From NCBI GenBank assembly GCA_015229095.1, contig JADGCE010000101.1:1-9902 (forward strand): a stretch of 9,902 bases of DNA, written 5' to 3'. Below are positions 1 to 6,471 of the stretch, piece by piece. Below the pieces are notes generated by a model. That model was not told the DNA's origin. It did no database searches and saw only the letters and a list, made by a program, of their open reading frames with translations. Position 1 is the stretch's first letter, and each line of letters opens with the position of its first letter. A program made the position numbers and the translations under genes. The DNA comes from Magnetococcales bacterium. Its GTDB lineage: Bacteria; Pseudomonadota; Magnetococcia; Magnetococcales; Magnetaquicoccaceae.

Positions 1-87
1 ATTGAAAAAAAGGGTGGAGGGGGTCTGGGGGAGGCGGGGCGCAAGCCTCCCCCAGGAATGGCCGCAACGACGATCAAGGCCAGGGGT
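1..87 (-). repeat. Dispersed hairpin repeat, copy 1 (inverted orientation)
   Basis: Read on the minus strand this is the same module as the copies at 6282-6350 and 9822-9902. It has a GGCC-spacer-GGCC flank (57-60 and 79-82 region), a GC-rich hairpin, a C-rich segment and a T-tract (A-run at 5-11 on the + strand). The hairpin arms are 25-35 and 45-55, an 11-bp perfect stem with a 9-nt loop. Positions 10-37 are an exact 28-nt inverted match to 9865-9892. The T-tract faces away from queA, so this copy cannot be a simple terminator for + strand transcription. It could terminate minus-strand transcripts or be a REP-like element. The left end may be cut by the window edge. Positions 88-186 hold no gene and no convincing promoter that I can see. 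Confidence 0.75.
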
Positions 88-186
88 GATCCTGACAGCC
101 CGATCTTTGTTGTTCTGAGTAGCCCGTGGTGGCGGTAGCGAGCGCGGGGCTGCTTGTCAGCGGTTTAACCTGTTTTGACCGACCTC

Positions 187-1251
187 ATGCTATTGCCGAC
201 CTCCGCTCATGCCAGTCGTCTCAGCGACTTTGATTACCGGTTGCCCCTGGAGCAGATCGCTCAGCGTCCGGCTGCGTGCCGGGATCGGGCCCGCCTGTTG
301 GTCAGCCTTCCCCATGCCCGGCAGGATCGGCTGTTCCGTCACCTTCCCGACCTTCTGGCACCGGGGGATCTGCTGGTTTTGAACGATACCCGCGTGATTC
401 CCGCCCGCTTTGTGACCCGCAAATCCAGCGGAGGTCGCCTGGAGGTGTTGCTGGTCAAACCCTTGCCGGAGAGTGATCATTGGGAGGCCATGGCCAGCGG
501 CAGCCGGAGGATCGCGGCCGGCATGGCCGTGGAACTCGCTCCCGGACTGCAGGCCATGTTTGGGGAGCGGTTGGGAGCCGGTTTCCGGGTGGTGTTGCAG
601 GCCACCGAAGGGGATGTGGCGACCGCCATTCAGCGGCATGGAAATCTCCCCTTGCCACCCTACATTACCGGCTCCGATCCCCGGCAGGATCGACACCGTT
701 ACCAGACGGTTTTTGCCCGCCATGCCGGTGCGGTGGCGGCCCCGACGGCCGGCCTGCATTTTACGGTACCTCTGTTGGCCCGTCTGCGGGCGCGGGGGGT
801 GCAGATGGCCACCGTCACCCTGCACGTGGGTCCGGGCACGTTCCAGCCGGTCCGGGAAGAGGATCTCTCCCGGCATCACATGCACCGGGAGTGGTGCTGC
901 CTTCCCCGGCGGACGGCCCGCCTGATTCATGCCACCCATGCCCGACGGGGCCGGGTCATTGCGGTGGGCACCACCGCGCTGCGGGTGTTGGAGAGTGCCG
1001 CGTTGCCCAGCGGGCGGGTGCGCCCTTTTGCCGGGGAGACCGGGTTGTTTATCCTGCCCGGCTATCGTTTTCGCACGGTGGATGCCCTGATCACCAATTT
1101 TCATCTGCCCCGTTCCACGCTGCTGATGCTGGTGGCGGCCTTTATTGGCAAACAACGCCTGGAACGGGACTATGCCCACGCCATGCGCCGGGGTTACCGG
1201 TTTTACTCCTATGGGGATGCCCAATTGCTCTTTCCCGATAAAAAACCATGA
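187..1251 (+). CDS. queA: S-adenosylmethionine:tRNA ribosyltransferase-isomerase QueA
   Basis: QueA transfers and isomerises the ribosyl part of S-adenosylmethionine onto 7-aminomethyl-7-deazaguanine in tRNA, giving epoxyqueuosine at the wobble position of GUN anticodons. It is cytoplasmic. The product is 354 aa, close to the roughly 350-aa family norm. Family signatures run in order: LSDFDYRLP near residue 12, GDLLVLNDTRVIPAR (60-74), LPLPPYI (154-160), GAVAAPTAGLHF (181-192), VTLHVGPGTFQPVR (210-223), VIAVGTTALRVLES (257-270), DALITNFHLP (299-308) and YRFYSYGDAQLL (337-348). I chose ATG 187. An in-frame TTG at 175 would add four residues, but neither start has a clear Shine-Dalgarno sequence and family proteins begin close to the LSDFDY motif. 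The stop overlaps the tgt start (ATGA, 1248-1251), so the two are probably translationally coupled. Function is near certain; the exact start is not. Confidence 0.96.
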   Translation: MLLPTSAHASRLSDFDYRLPLEQIAQRPAACRDRARLLVSLPHARQDRLFRHLPDLLAPGDLLVLNDTRVIPARFVTRKSSGGRLEVLLVKPLPESDHWEAMASGSRRIAAGMAVELAPGLQAMFGERLGAGFRVVLQATEGDVATAIQRHGNLPLPPYITGSDPRQDRHRYQTVFARHAGAVAAPTAGLHFTVPLLARLRARGVQMATVTLHVGPGTFQPVREEDLSRHHMHREWCCLPRRTARLIHATHARRGRVIAVGTTALRVLESAALPSGRVRPFAGETGLFILPGYRFRTVDALITNFHLPRSTLLMLVAAFIGKQRLERDYAHAMRRGYRFYSYGDAQLLFPDKKP

Positions 1252-2384
1252 CGGCCACGCCCTTTTTTGAACTGCTGCACACGGATCCCGTCGGGGCGCG
1301 CCGGGGCCGTTTTCATACCCCCCATGGCACGGTGGAGACCCCCATTTTTATGCCGGTGGGCACCGCCGGGACGGTGAAAACCCTCTCCTCTGCCGATCTG
1401 CACACCGTTGGCGCGCAGATCATTCTGGGCAACACCTACCATCTGTTTTTGCGTCCTGGCCATACGCTGATCGCCCAACTGGGGGGGTTGCATCGTTTCA
1501 TGAACTGGTCGGGCCCCATCCTCACCGATTCCGGGGGGTATCAGGTTTTCAGCCTGGGGGCCGCCCAGCCGGGTGCAGTGCGCATTCGCGAGGAAGGGGT
1601 TGTCTTTCGTTCCCATCTGGATGGCAGCACGCATTTTTTGAGTCCGGAAACGGCCATTCAGATACAGGAGGCCCTGGGGGCGGATATCCTGATGCAATTG
1701 GATGAATGCCCGCCCCATCCGGCCAGTCGCTCCTATTTGGCCCAATCCCTGCATCTTTCACTGCGCTGGGCCGGTCGGTGCCTGGCGGCCCGCCACCCGG
1801 AGAGGGGGCAGGCTCTGTTTGGCATCGTCCAGGGGGGAATGGAGGCCGATTTGCGCCGCGAGTCGGCAGAAGGGCTGGTGGCCATGGGGTTTGATGGCTA
1901 TGCCCTGGGGGGGTTGTCGGTGGGGGAACCGAAGGAACAGATGTGGGAGGTGCTCTCCTATGCCCCGGCCCTGCTGCCCACCCAACAACCCCGTTATTTG
2001 ATGGGGGTGGGCAAACCGGAAGATTTGGTCCAGGGGGTGGCTTGCGGTATCGACATGTTTGACTGCGTGTTGCCCACCCGCAATGCCCGCAACGGTCAAC
2101 TGTTGACCCGGCATGGCCCCATGAATATCAAACAGGCCCGTTTTCGCAGCGATGCCGGGCCGGTGGATGAGGCCTGCGGCTGCGAAACCTGCCGGCACTA
2201 CAGCCGTGCCTATCTGCACCATCTGTTTCGCAGCAAAGAAATATCAGGCCTGCGCTTGATGACGCTGCACAATGTGCATTATTATCTGCAGCTCATGGCT
2301 CAGATGCGGTTGGCCATTCAACAGGGAGAGTTTGCGGCTTTTCGCCGCCATTTTTTCCAGCAGCGCTCCTCTGAGCCCGTCTGA
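1248..2384 (+). CDS. tgt: tRNA-guanine transglycosylase Tgt
   Basis: Tgt swaps guanine-34 of tRNAs with GUN anticodons for preQ1, the step just before QueA in queuosine synthesis. The 378-aa product is full length. It has the bacterial family motifs: TDSGGYQVFSL with Asp94 (general acid/base position), MQLDECPPHP with Asp152 (base recognition), GIVQGG (192-197), GGLSVGE (221-227), and FDCVLPTRNARNG with Asp272 at the nucleophile position. The zinc site is intact as CxCxxC (Cys310, Cys312, Cys315) with His341 at the spacing seen in characterised enzymes. The start ATG lies within the queA stop (4-bp overlap). Residue roles come from alignment in memory with the E. coli and Zymomonas enzymes; the motifs themselves are seen directly. 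Confidence 0.98.
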   Translation: MTATPFFELLHTDPVGARRGRFHTPHGTVETPIFMPVGTAGTVKTLSSADLHTVGAQIILGNTYHLFLRPGHTLIAQLGGLHRFMNWSGPILTDSGGYQVFSLGAAQPGAVRIREEGVVFRSHLDGSTHFLSPETAIQIQEALGADILMQLDECPPHPASRSYLAQSLHLSLRWAGRCLAARHPERGQALFGIVQGGMEADLRRESAEGLVAMGFDGYALGGLSVGEPKEQMWEVLSYAPALLPTQQPRYLMGVGKPEDLVQGVACGIDMFDCVLPTRNARNGQLLTRHGPMNIKQARFRSDAGPVDEACGCETCRHYSRAYLHHLFRSKEISGLRLMTLHNVHYYLQLMAQMRLAIQQGEFAAFRRHFFQQRSSEPV

Positions 2385-2411
2385 TGGGCAAATTTGTGGG
2401 TTCATCCCGGC

Positions 2412-2438
2412 CTGAACACCATTAAAACCCTTTACAAT
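2412..2438 (+). promoter_or_regulatory. Possible weak sigma-70 promoter ahead of yajC-secDF
   Basis: The 133-bp tgt-yajC gap is the longest in this gene run and contains TACAAT (2433-2438), one mismatch from the -10 consensus. About 15 bp upstream is CTGAAC (2412-2417), a poor -35. The gap is more AT-rich here than its surroundings. An alternative reading takes TTTACA (2431-2436) as a -35, with only a poor -10 near 2454. The rest of the gap shows no hairpin terminator and no gene. This is a weak pattern match, so yajC-secDF may simply be read through from queA-tgt. Confidence 0.25.
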
Positions 2439-2503
2439 GCCGTTGCACTGTCCTAGCGTCAGCCACGCCAGTGTGTGTATCCCTAGACAGACCAGCCCCG
2501 TGT

Positions 2504-2509
2504 GGAGAG
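2504..2509 (+). promoter_or_regulatory. Shine-Dalgarno site fixing the yajC start
   Basis: GGAGAG lies 8 nt before ATG 2518. The reading frame is open back to an ATG at 2437, but that ATG lacks a comparable ribosome site and would put 27 unrelated residues ahead of a normal YajC N-terminus. This site decides the start. Confidence 0.7.
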
Positions 2510-2517
2510 TGAATCAT

Positions 2518-2904
2518 ATGTTTGACCTGATCCGTACCGCCCATGCAGCCCCATCCGGTCCTGAAGCGGCCATGGGGAACATTATTTTCATGGTTGCCCT
2601 GTTTGCCATTTTTTATTTTCTGGTGATCCGCCCCCAGCAAAAACAGGCCAAGAGCCATAAAGAGATGGTGGCCAACCTGGGCCGGGGTGATTCGGTGGTC
2701 ACCAGCGGCGGCTTGCTGGGTCGTATCCATCGGGTTGAGGAGGAGTTGATCATCCTGGAGGTGGGGGATGTGGAGATTGGCAACCGGGTGTTCCGGCCCA
2801 TGCGTGTGCGTGTGCGCCGTTCCAGTGTGATCGAGGTGACGGCCAAGGCCACCCTCTCATTGGACAAGGAAAAACCCGCGACAACGGAAGAAAATCAAGG
2901 TTGA
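2518..2904 (+). CDS. yajC: Preprotein translocase accessory subunit YajC
   Basis: YajC is a small inner-membrane protein that associates with SecD and SecF in the Sec holotranslocon. The 128-aa product has a short N-terminal segment, a single membrane helix at about residues 21-37 (IIFMVALFAIFYFLVI), then the family signature RPQQKQAKSHKEM (38-50) and GDSVVTSGGLLGRI (57-70). The tail is charged and cytoplasmic. Length and layout match the family (about 110 aa in E. coli), and the position directly before secD, with only 4 bp between stop and start, is the usual one. The start at 2518 is supported by a GGAGAG ribosome site. Its individual role is accessory and not essential in E. coli. Confidence 0.95.
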   Translation: MFDLIRTAHAAPSGPEAAMGNIIFMVALFAIFYFLVIRPQQKQAKSHKEMVANLGRGDSVVTSGGLLGRIHRVEEELIILEVGDVEIGNRVFRPMRVRVRRSSVIEVTAKATLSLDKEKPATTEENQG

Positions 2905-2908
2905 TATC

Positions 2909-4489
2909 ATGCGCCAAGTGCCTCTGTGGAAACCCGGAATCATCCTGATCACCCTGCTGGTTTCGCTGCTTTATGTTTTTCCCAGCCTGTACGGTGGCAC
3001 CCCCCCGTGGTGGCCCAAGTGGCTGCCCAACCGTGTCGTTGCCCAAGGATTGGATCTGCAAGGCGGATTGTATTTGTTGCTGAATGTGGAGACCGACAAG
3101 GCCGTGGAGCAGACGGCGGAAAATCTGGTGGACGAGGTGCGGAGCACGCTGCGCAAGGAGCATTTGCGTTATCAGAGCGTGGAGCGGGAGGGGCTGGATA
3201 CCGTTGTGGTGCAACTGGTGGAGAGCGGCGATCTCTCCAAAATCCGGCAGGTTCTGGATAAAGAGCTCTCCTCGGTACAGTGGAAGGAAGAGCCGGGTGG
3301 CAACAAGCTGCGCATGACCATCAAAGCCACAGAGCAAAAAGAGATCCGCAGGTTTGCCATGGAGCAATCCATCCAGACCATCCGTTCCCGTGTGGACCAG
3401 TTCGGGGTGACGGAGCCCACCATTCAAAAGCAGGGGGAGGAACGGATTTTGATCCAGCTGCCCGGCCTGAGCGATCCCGGTCGGGCCAAGGCGTTGATCG
3501 GTCGCACTGCCCGCCTGGAGTTCAAGATGGTGGATGAGAAGGGCGATCTTGCCGCCGCTCTGGCGGGGCGGGTGCCCCCCGGTGATGTGGTGCTGTATGG
3601 CAACCGGGAGCCCGGGCAAAAAAATCGGCAGGCTTATTTGCTGAAAAAACGCACGGTTATTACGGGGGATCTGCTCACCGATGCCCGGGTCAATTTCAGC
3701 CAATACAGCGAACCCCACGTCTCCATCACCTTCAACCGCCAGGGAGAGCGCAAGTTTGCCCAGCTCACCGGCGAACATGTGGGGGAGCGGATGGCCATTG
3801 TCCTGGATAATGTGGTCTACTCCGCACCGGTCATCCGGGAAAAGATCGAAGGGGGGCGCGCCCAGATCAGTGGCAGTTTTACCACAGAAGAGTCACACGA
3901 TTTGGCCATCATCCTGCGGGCGGGTGCCTTGCCCGCTCCGGTAAAAATTGTCGAAGAGCGCACCGTTGGTCCCACCCTGGGGCAGGATTCGGTGGAACAG
4001 GGAATGGCCTCCATCCTGATCGGTGGCGCGATGGTGTTGTTGTTCATGGGCTTTTATTATAAGGGATTCGGCTGGTTGGCCAATCTGGCCGTGCTGTTCA
4101 ATATGCTGCTGCTGATGGCCGCTCTGGCCATGATCCAGGCCACCCTGACCATGCCCGGCATCGCCGGCGCCGTGTTGTTGATGGGGATGGCCGTGGATGC
4201 CAACGTGCTGATCTTTGAACGCATTCGCGAAGAGTTGCGACTGGGGAAAACCCCGTTGGCCGCCATTGACCATGGCTATTCCAGGGCCTTTGTCACCATT
4301 CTGGACTCCAATCTCACCACCCTGATCATCGGTGTGGTGCTCTACCAATTTGGCACCGGACCGGTGCGGGGATTTGCCGTCACCCTCTCCATCGGTTTGA
4401 TCATCTCCATGTTTACGGCCATTTTTGTCACCCGGGTCACGCTGGATATGCTGCTGCAAGGTCGGCATGTGAAACAATTGAGCATTTAA
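2909..4489 (+). CDS. secD: Protein translocase subunit SecD
   Basis: SecD pairs with SecF to form a proton-driven RND-type membrane complex that helps pull preproteins across the inner membrane after SecYEG/SecA. The 526-aa product has an N-terminal membrane helix (about 9-28) and the GLDLQGGLYLLL motif (47-58). A large periplasmic part follows, including RSRVDQFGVTEPTIQ (159-173). Five C-terminal helices lie between about 365 and 512. The conserved helix-4 motif GMAVDANVLIFERIREEL (426-443) contains Asp430, at the position implicated in proton movement. It is shorter than E. coli SecD (615 aa), mainly in the periplasmic region, as is common outside the gammaproteobacteria. ATG 2909 starts 4 bp after yajC, and its AAGG ribosome site (2897-2900) lies inside the end of yajC, which suggests coupled expression. 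Confidence 0.98.
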   Translation: MRQVPLWKPGIILITLLVSLLYVFPSLYGGTPPWWPKWLPNRVVAQGLDLQGGLYLLLNVETDKAVEQTAENLVDEVRSTLRKEHLRYQSVEREGLDTVVVQLVESGDLSKIRQVLDKELSSVQWKEEPGGNKLRMTIKATEQKEIRRFAMEQSIQTIRSRVDQFGVTEPTIQKQGEERILIQLPGLSDPGRAKALIGRTARLEFKMVDEKGDLAAALAGRVPPGDVVLYGNREPGQKNRQAYLLKKRTVITGDLLTDARVNFSQYSEPHVSITFNRQGERKFAQLTGEHVGERMAIVLDNVVYSAPVIREKIEGGRAQISGSFTTEESHDLAIILRAGALPAPVKIVEERTVGPTLGQDSVEQGMASILIGGAMVLLFMGFYYKGFGWLANLAVLFNMLLLMAALAMIQATLTMPGIAGAVLLMGMAVDANVLIFERIREELRLGKTPLAAIDHGYSRAFVTILDSNLTTLIIGVVLYQFGTGPVRGFAVTLSIGLIISMFTAIFVTRVTLDMLLQGRHVKQLSI

Positions 4490-4515
4490 CAAACTGACCC
4501 ACAAGGAATGCTGCG

Positions 4516-5457
4516 ATGGAACTGATTCGATCCAAGACCCAATTTGACTTTGTCCGTTTTCGCATGGTGGCCTTTTTCCTGTCGGGCAGTTTGGTGCTGC
4601 TGAGCATTGTCTCCCTTGCGTTGCAGGGACTGAATCTGGGTATCGACTTTTCCGGCGGCACATTGGTGCAGGTGCGTTTTGTGAAACCGCCGCACATGGA
4701 CAGCATTCGCACCGCACTCGCCCAATTGGATCTGGGAGATGTGGTCATTCAGGAGTTTGGCTCTCCGGAAGAAATTTTAATCCGGCTGGAAAAACAGGCG
4801 GCCAATGCCGATGCGCAGAATGCCCTGGCGGCCCGCGTGGTGGAGACTCTCCGCCCTTTGGTCGGGACAGAGAGTGTGGATCTGCGACGGGTGGAATTTG
4901 TCGGTCCGCAAGTGGGGGAAGAGTTGACCATCAACGGTCTTTTGGCCGTGTTTTATTCCATGCTTGCCATTCTTGTCTATGTTGCCTGGCGGTTTGAGTG
5001 GCGGTTTGCCTATGGTGCCATTCTGGCTCTGATCCACGATGTCATCATCACACTGGGACTTTTCTCGGTAACCCACAAAGAGTTTACCCTGGTGGTGGTG
5101 GCGGCGGTGTTGACCGTCATCGGTTATTCCATCAACGATACCATCGTGGTGTTCGACCGGATTCGTGAAGAGCAGATACGCATGAAAAAACAGTCGATGG
5201 CTGCTGTCATCAACCAGGCCATCAATGACACCCTCTCCCGCACGATCATCACCTCGTTGACCGTTGTGTTGGTGCTGGTCGCCCTGTTGCTGTTTGGCGG
5301 CTTGGTCATCCATGATTTTGCATTGGCACTGTTTTGCGGCGTGGTGGTTGGCACCTACTCCTCCATCTTCGTCGCCTCCCCCATTGTGTTGCTGCTGGAA
5401 CGCCCGGAGCGTGCCGCAACAGAAAAAACGTTGGAACAGCTCCCGGAGGCCCCATGA
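4516..5457 (+). CDS. secF: Protein translocase subunit SecF
   Basis: SecF is the partner of SecD in the proton-driven export complex of the inner membrane. The 313-aa product matches the E. coli length (323 aa). It has helix 1 at about 17-36, the LGIDFSGGTLVQVRF motif (41-55), a short periplasmic domain, and five helices from about 140 to 295. Conserved helix motifs are ALIHDVIITLGLFS (171-184) and VIGYSINDTIVVFDRIREE (201-219). The start has a good AAGGA ribosome site (4503-4507) 8 nt upstream, 26 bp after the secD stop. The TGA stop overlaps the ATG of the next gene. SecD and SecF are separate proteins here, not the fused form found in some bacteria. Confidence 0.98.
   Translation: MELIRSKTQFDFVRFRMVAFFLSGSLVLLSIVSLALQGLNLGIDFSGGTLVQVRFVKPPHMDSIRTALAQLDLGDVVIQEFGSPEEILIRLEKQAANADAQNALAARVVETLRPLVGTESVDLRRVEFVGPQVGEELTINGLLAVFYSMLAILVYVAWRFEWRFAYGAILALIHDVIITLGLFSVTHKEFTLVVVAAVLTVIGYSINDTIVVFDRIREEQIRMKKQSMAAVINQAINDTLSRTIITSLTVVLVLVALLLFGGLVIHDFALALFCGVVVGTYSSIFVASPIVLLLERPERAATEKTLEQLPEAP
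5445..5449 (+). promoter_or_regulatory. Ribosome binding site inside the secF 3' end
   Basis: GGAGG sits 4 nt before ATG 5454, slightly closer than ideal. It lies within the last codons of secF, where it supports the start of the downstream 132-aa gene and coupling of its translation to secF. Confidence 0.5.
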
Positions 5458-5852
5458 ACAAACCCAGACAGGAGACCCTGCGCCCGGAGCAGGAAGATTA
5501 TGATGCCCGTTTTGACGTGGTCCAACCGGGTTTTTCCGATGACCAGGAGCGTGTGCATGCAGAAGCCGTTGCCTTTCTCAAAAAAAGGCTGAAAAAGGGT
5601 GACTCCTGGAAAAAGGCGGTTGATGCCCTCACAATGGCGGATGCCTCCTTCAAGGCGGTTGTGCTGGATGATTTTTTAAAAATCACCCTGGCAGAACGCC
5701 ATTTTCAGGGGGGCGAGGAGATAAAAAGCGTTGCCCGGTTTTTGCAAGTACCGGTAGAATTGCTGACGGCCATCAAAGAGGAGATGATTCGCGAAGTCCA
5801 GGAGGCATCGATGGAGGTCTATCGCCGTTCCCGTTCAGAACAAACCCATTGA
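5454..5852 (+). CDS. Uncharacterised 132-aa helical protein coupled to secF
   Basis: I do not recognise this family. The start ATG overlaps the secF stop (ATGA) and has a GGAGG site just upstream, so it is probably co-translated with secF. The N-terminus (1-33) is polar and acidic with little predicted structure. From about residue 34 it is rich in amphipathic helix: HAEAVAFLKKRLKKGDSW (35-52, strongly basic), then KAVDALTMADASFKAVVLDDFLKITLAER (54-82), and a segment at 86-110 (EEIKSVARFLQVPVELLTAIKE core) that loosely resembles a helix-turn-helix or small helical bundle. The end is charged. There is no signal peptide, membrane helix, cysteine or obvious catalytic motif, so it is probably cytoplasmic. 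Position suggests a link to Sec or to the receiver protein that follows, but nothing in the sequence proves either. Confidence 0.85.
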   Translation: MNKPRQETLRPEQEDYDARFDVVQPGFSDDQERVHAEAVAFLKKRLKKGDSWKKAVDALTMADASFKAVVLDDFLKITLAERHFQGGEEIKSVARFLQVPVELLTAIKEEMIREVQEASMEVYRRSRSEQTH

Positions 5853-5908
5853 TGGTCGTTTTCATCGGTACTGCAATCAGGAGCATCCATTGAACAAGGG
5901 GGCAAGAC

Positions 5909-6274
5909 ATGGCGCGTATACTGGTTGTTGATGATGACATCGCCATCCGGGCTTTCCTGCGGGAGGTTCTGGAGGCGGATGGGCACCAGGTGGATGAAGC
6001 GGGGGATGGCAAGCAGGGGGTGTTGTGTTACCAAAAACAGCCCAGCGATTTGGTGATTACCGATATTTTGATGCCAGAGAAGGATGGGGTCGAGCTCATC
6101 ATGGAGTTGCAGGAGAGTTTTCCAGAGATAAAAATCATTGCCATGTCCGGTGGTGGTCGGGGGTTGGATGCCCAGTTCAGTCTCCGCATCGCCAGGGATT
6201 TTGGTGCCATACAGCAGTTGGAAAAGCCTTTTACTCGTAAACGGGTATTGGAAACGGTGTATCGGGTGTTGTAA
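5909..6274 (+). CDS. Single-domain CheY-like response regulator
   Basis: The 121-aa product is one receiver domain with no output domain. It would be phosphorylated by an unseen histidine kinase and act through protein contacts in the cytoplasm. The phosphorylation residues are all present: the acidic pair Asp8/Asp9 in ILVVDDD, phospho-acceptor Asp52 in VITDILMPEKDG (49-60), Ser80 in IIAMSGGGR (76-84), and Lys106 in EKPF (105-108). A strong AAGGGGG ribosome site (5896-5902) lies 6 nt before ATG 5909. The 56-bp gap from the preceding gene has no terminator, so it is probably the last gene of the secDF unit. No kinase or chemotaxis gene is present, so the partner and pathway are unknown. It is not safe to call it CheY or Spo0F specifically. 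Confidence 0.93.
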   Translation: MARILVVDDDIAIRAFLREVLEADGHQVDEAGDGKQGVLCYQKQPSDLVITDILMPEKDGVELIMELQESFPEIKIIAMSGGGRGLDAQFSLRIARDFGAIQQLEKPFTRKRVLETVYRVL

Positions 6275-6281
6275 AAACCAG

Positions 6282-6350
6282 GGCCGTGTTGGGGCCATTC
6301 CTGGGGGGGCGGTGAACCGCCCCCCCAGTCCCCCCCACCCTTTTTTTTTA
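6282..6350 (+). repeat. Dispersed hairpin repeat, copy 2
   Basis: This is the same plan as copies 1 and 3. Paired GGCC flanks lie at 6282-6285 and 6293-6296. The perfect 12-bp stem is 6301-6312 with 6317-6328, closed by a TGAA tetraloop. A C-rich segment (6330-6340) and nine T (6341-6349) follow. It begins seven bases after the receiver gene stop. Shared bases with the other copies are concentrated in the hairpin, the CCACCC segment and the T-tract, while loops and stem composition vary with compensating changes. That points to selection on structure or to a REP-like family. Confidence 0.75.
6301..6349 (+). terminator. Likely terminator after the receiver gene
   Basis: A very stable 12-bp GC stem is followed by nine T. 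In the simple fold a 12-nt C-rich spacer separates stem and T-tract, which is not canonical. The upstream G-rich arm (6303-6312) can instead pair with the distal C-rich segment (6330-6340, about 8 of 10 positions), which would place the T-tract directly after the stem. Its location at the end of a gene run fits termination. Confidence 0.5.
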
Positions 6351-6360
6351 ATAGTTTTTC

Positions 6361-6427
6361 ATTCAAAAAATGAAGGGGATCCAGAGGGAATGATTCCCCC
6401 TCTGGTGGCCGGAGCGATGGCCAAGGC
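6361..6427 (-). repeat. Diverged hairpin repeat, copy 4 (inverted, tail to tail with copy 2)
   Basis: Compared with copy 1 this segment has the same order: ATT, A-run (6365-6370), G-run, hairpin, then TGGCC-spacer-AAGGCC (6406-6427). The stem pairs 6381-6388 with 6398-6405 (CCAGAGGG/CCCTCTGG), with a 9-nt loop. The stem sequence is quite different from the others, but the flank closely resembles positions 56-82 of copy 1. It lies opposite copy 2, so the two T-tracts face each other across 15 bp. The pair fills most of the 197-bp gap ahead of ilvB. The remaining 6428-6471 contains only the ilvB ribosome site and no clear promoter. Confidence 0.55.
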
Positions 6428-6471
6428 CATAAAAACTCAGTGAATATCAAAGATATGTCAGGAGTTGCAAG

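Noticed and set aside
121..151. AGCCC...GGGCT pairing upstream of queA, considered as an RNA gene or regulatory stem
   Set aside because: It has only about five base pairs, a long loop and no tRNA, riboswitch or terminator features.
175..186. TTG start for queA giving 358 aa
   Set aside because: It is possible but adds four residues with no ribosome site. ATG 187 is preferred, with moderate certainty.
2437..2517. N-terminal extension of yajC from ATG 2437
   Set aside because: It has no ribosome site, adds 27 residues unlike YajC, and ATG 2518 has a good GGAGAG site at the right spacing.
5334..5453. Upstream extension of the 132-aa gene's frame
   Set aside because: It would lie almost wholly within secF in another frame, and the ATGA overlap at 5454 with GGAGG upstream is a much better start.
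6370..6393. Seven-codon open frame upstream of ilvB as a leader peptide
   Set aside because: It lies inside a repeat copy, has no ribosome site and only one branched-chain codon.
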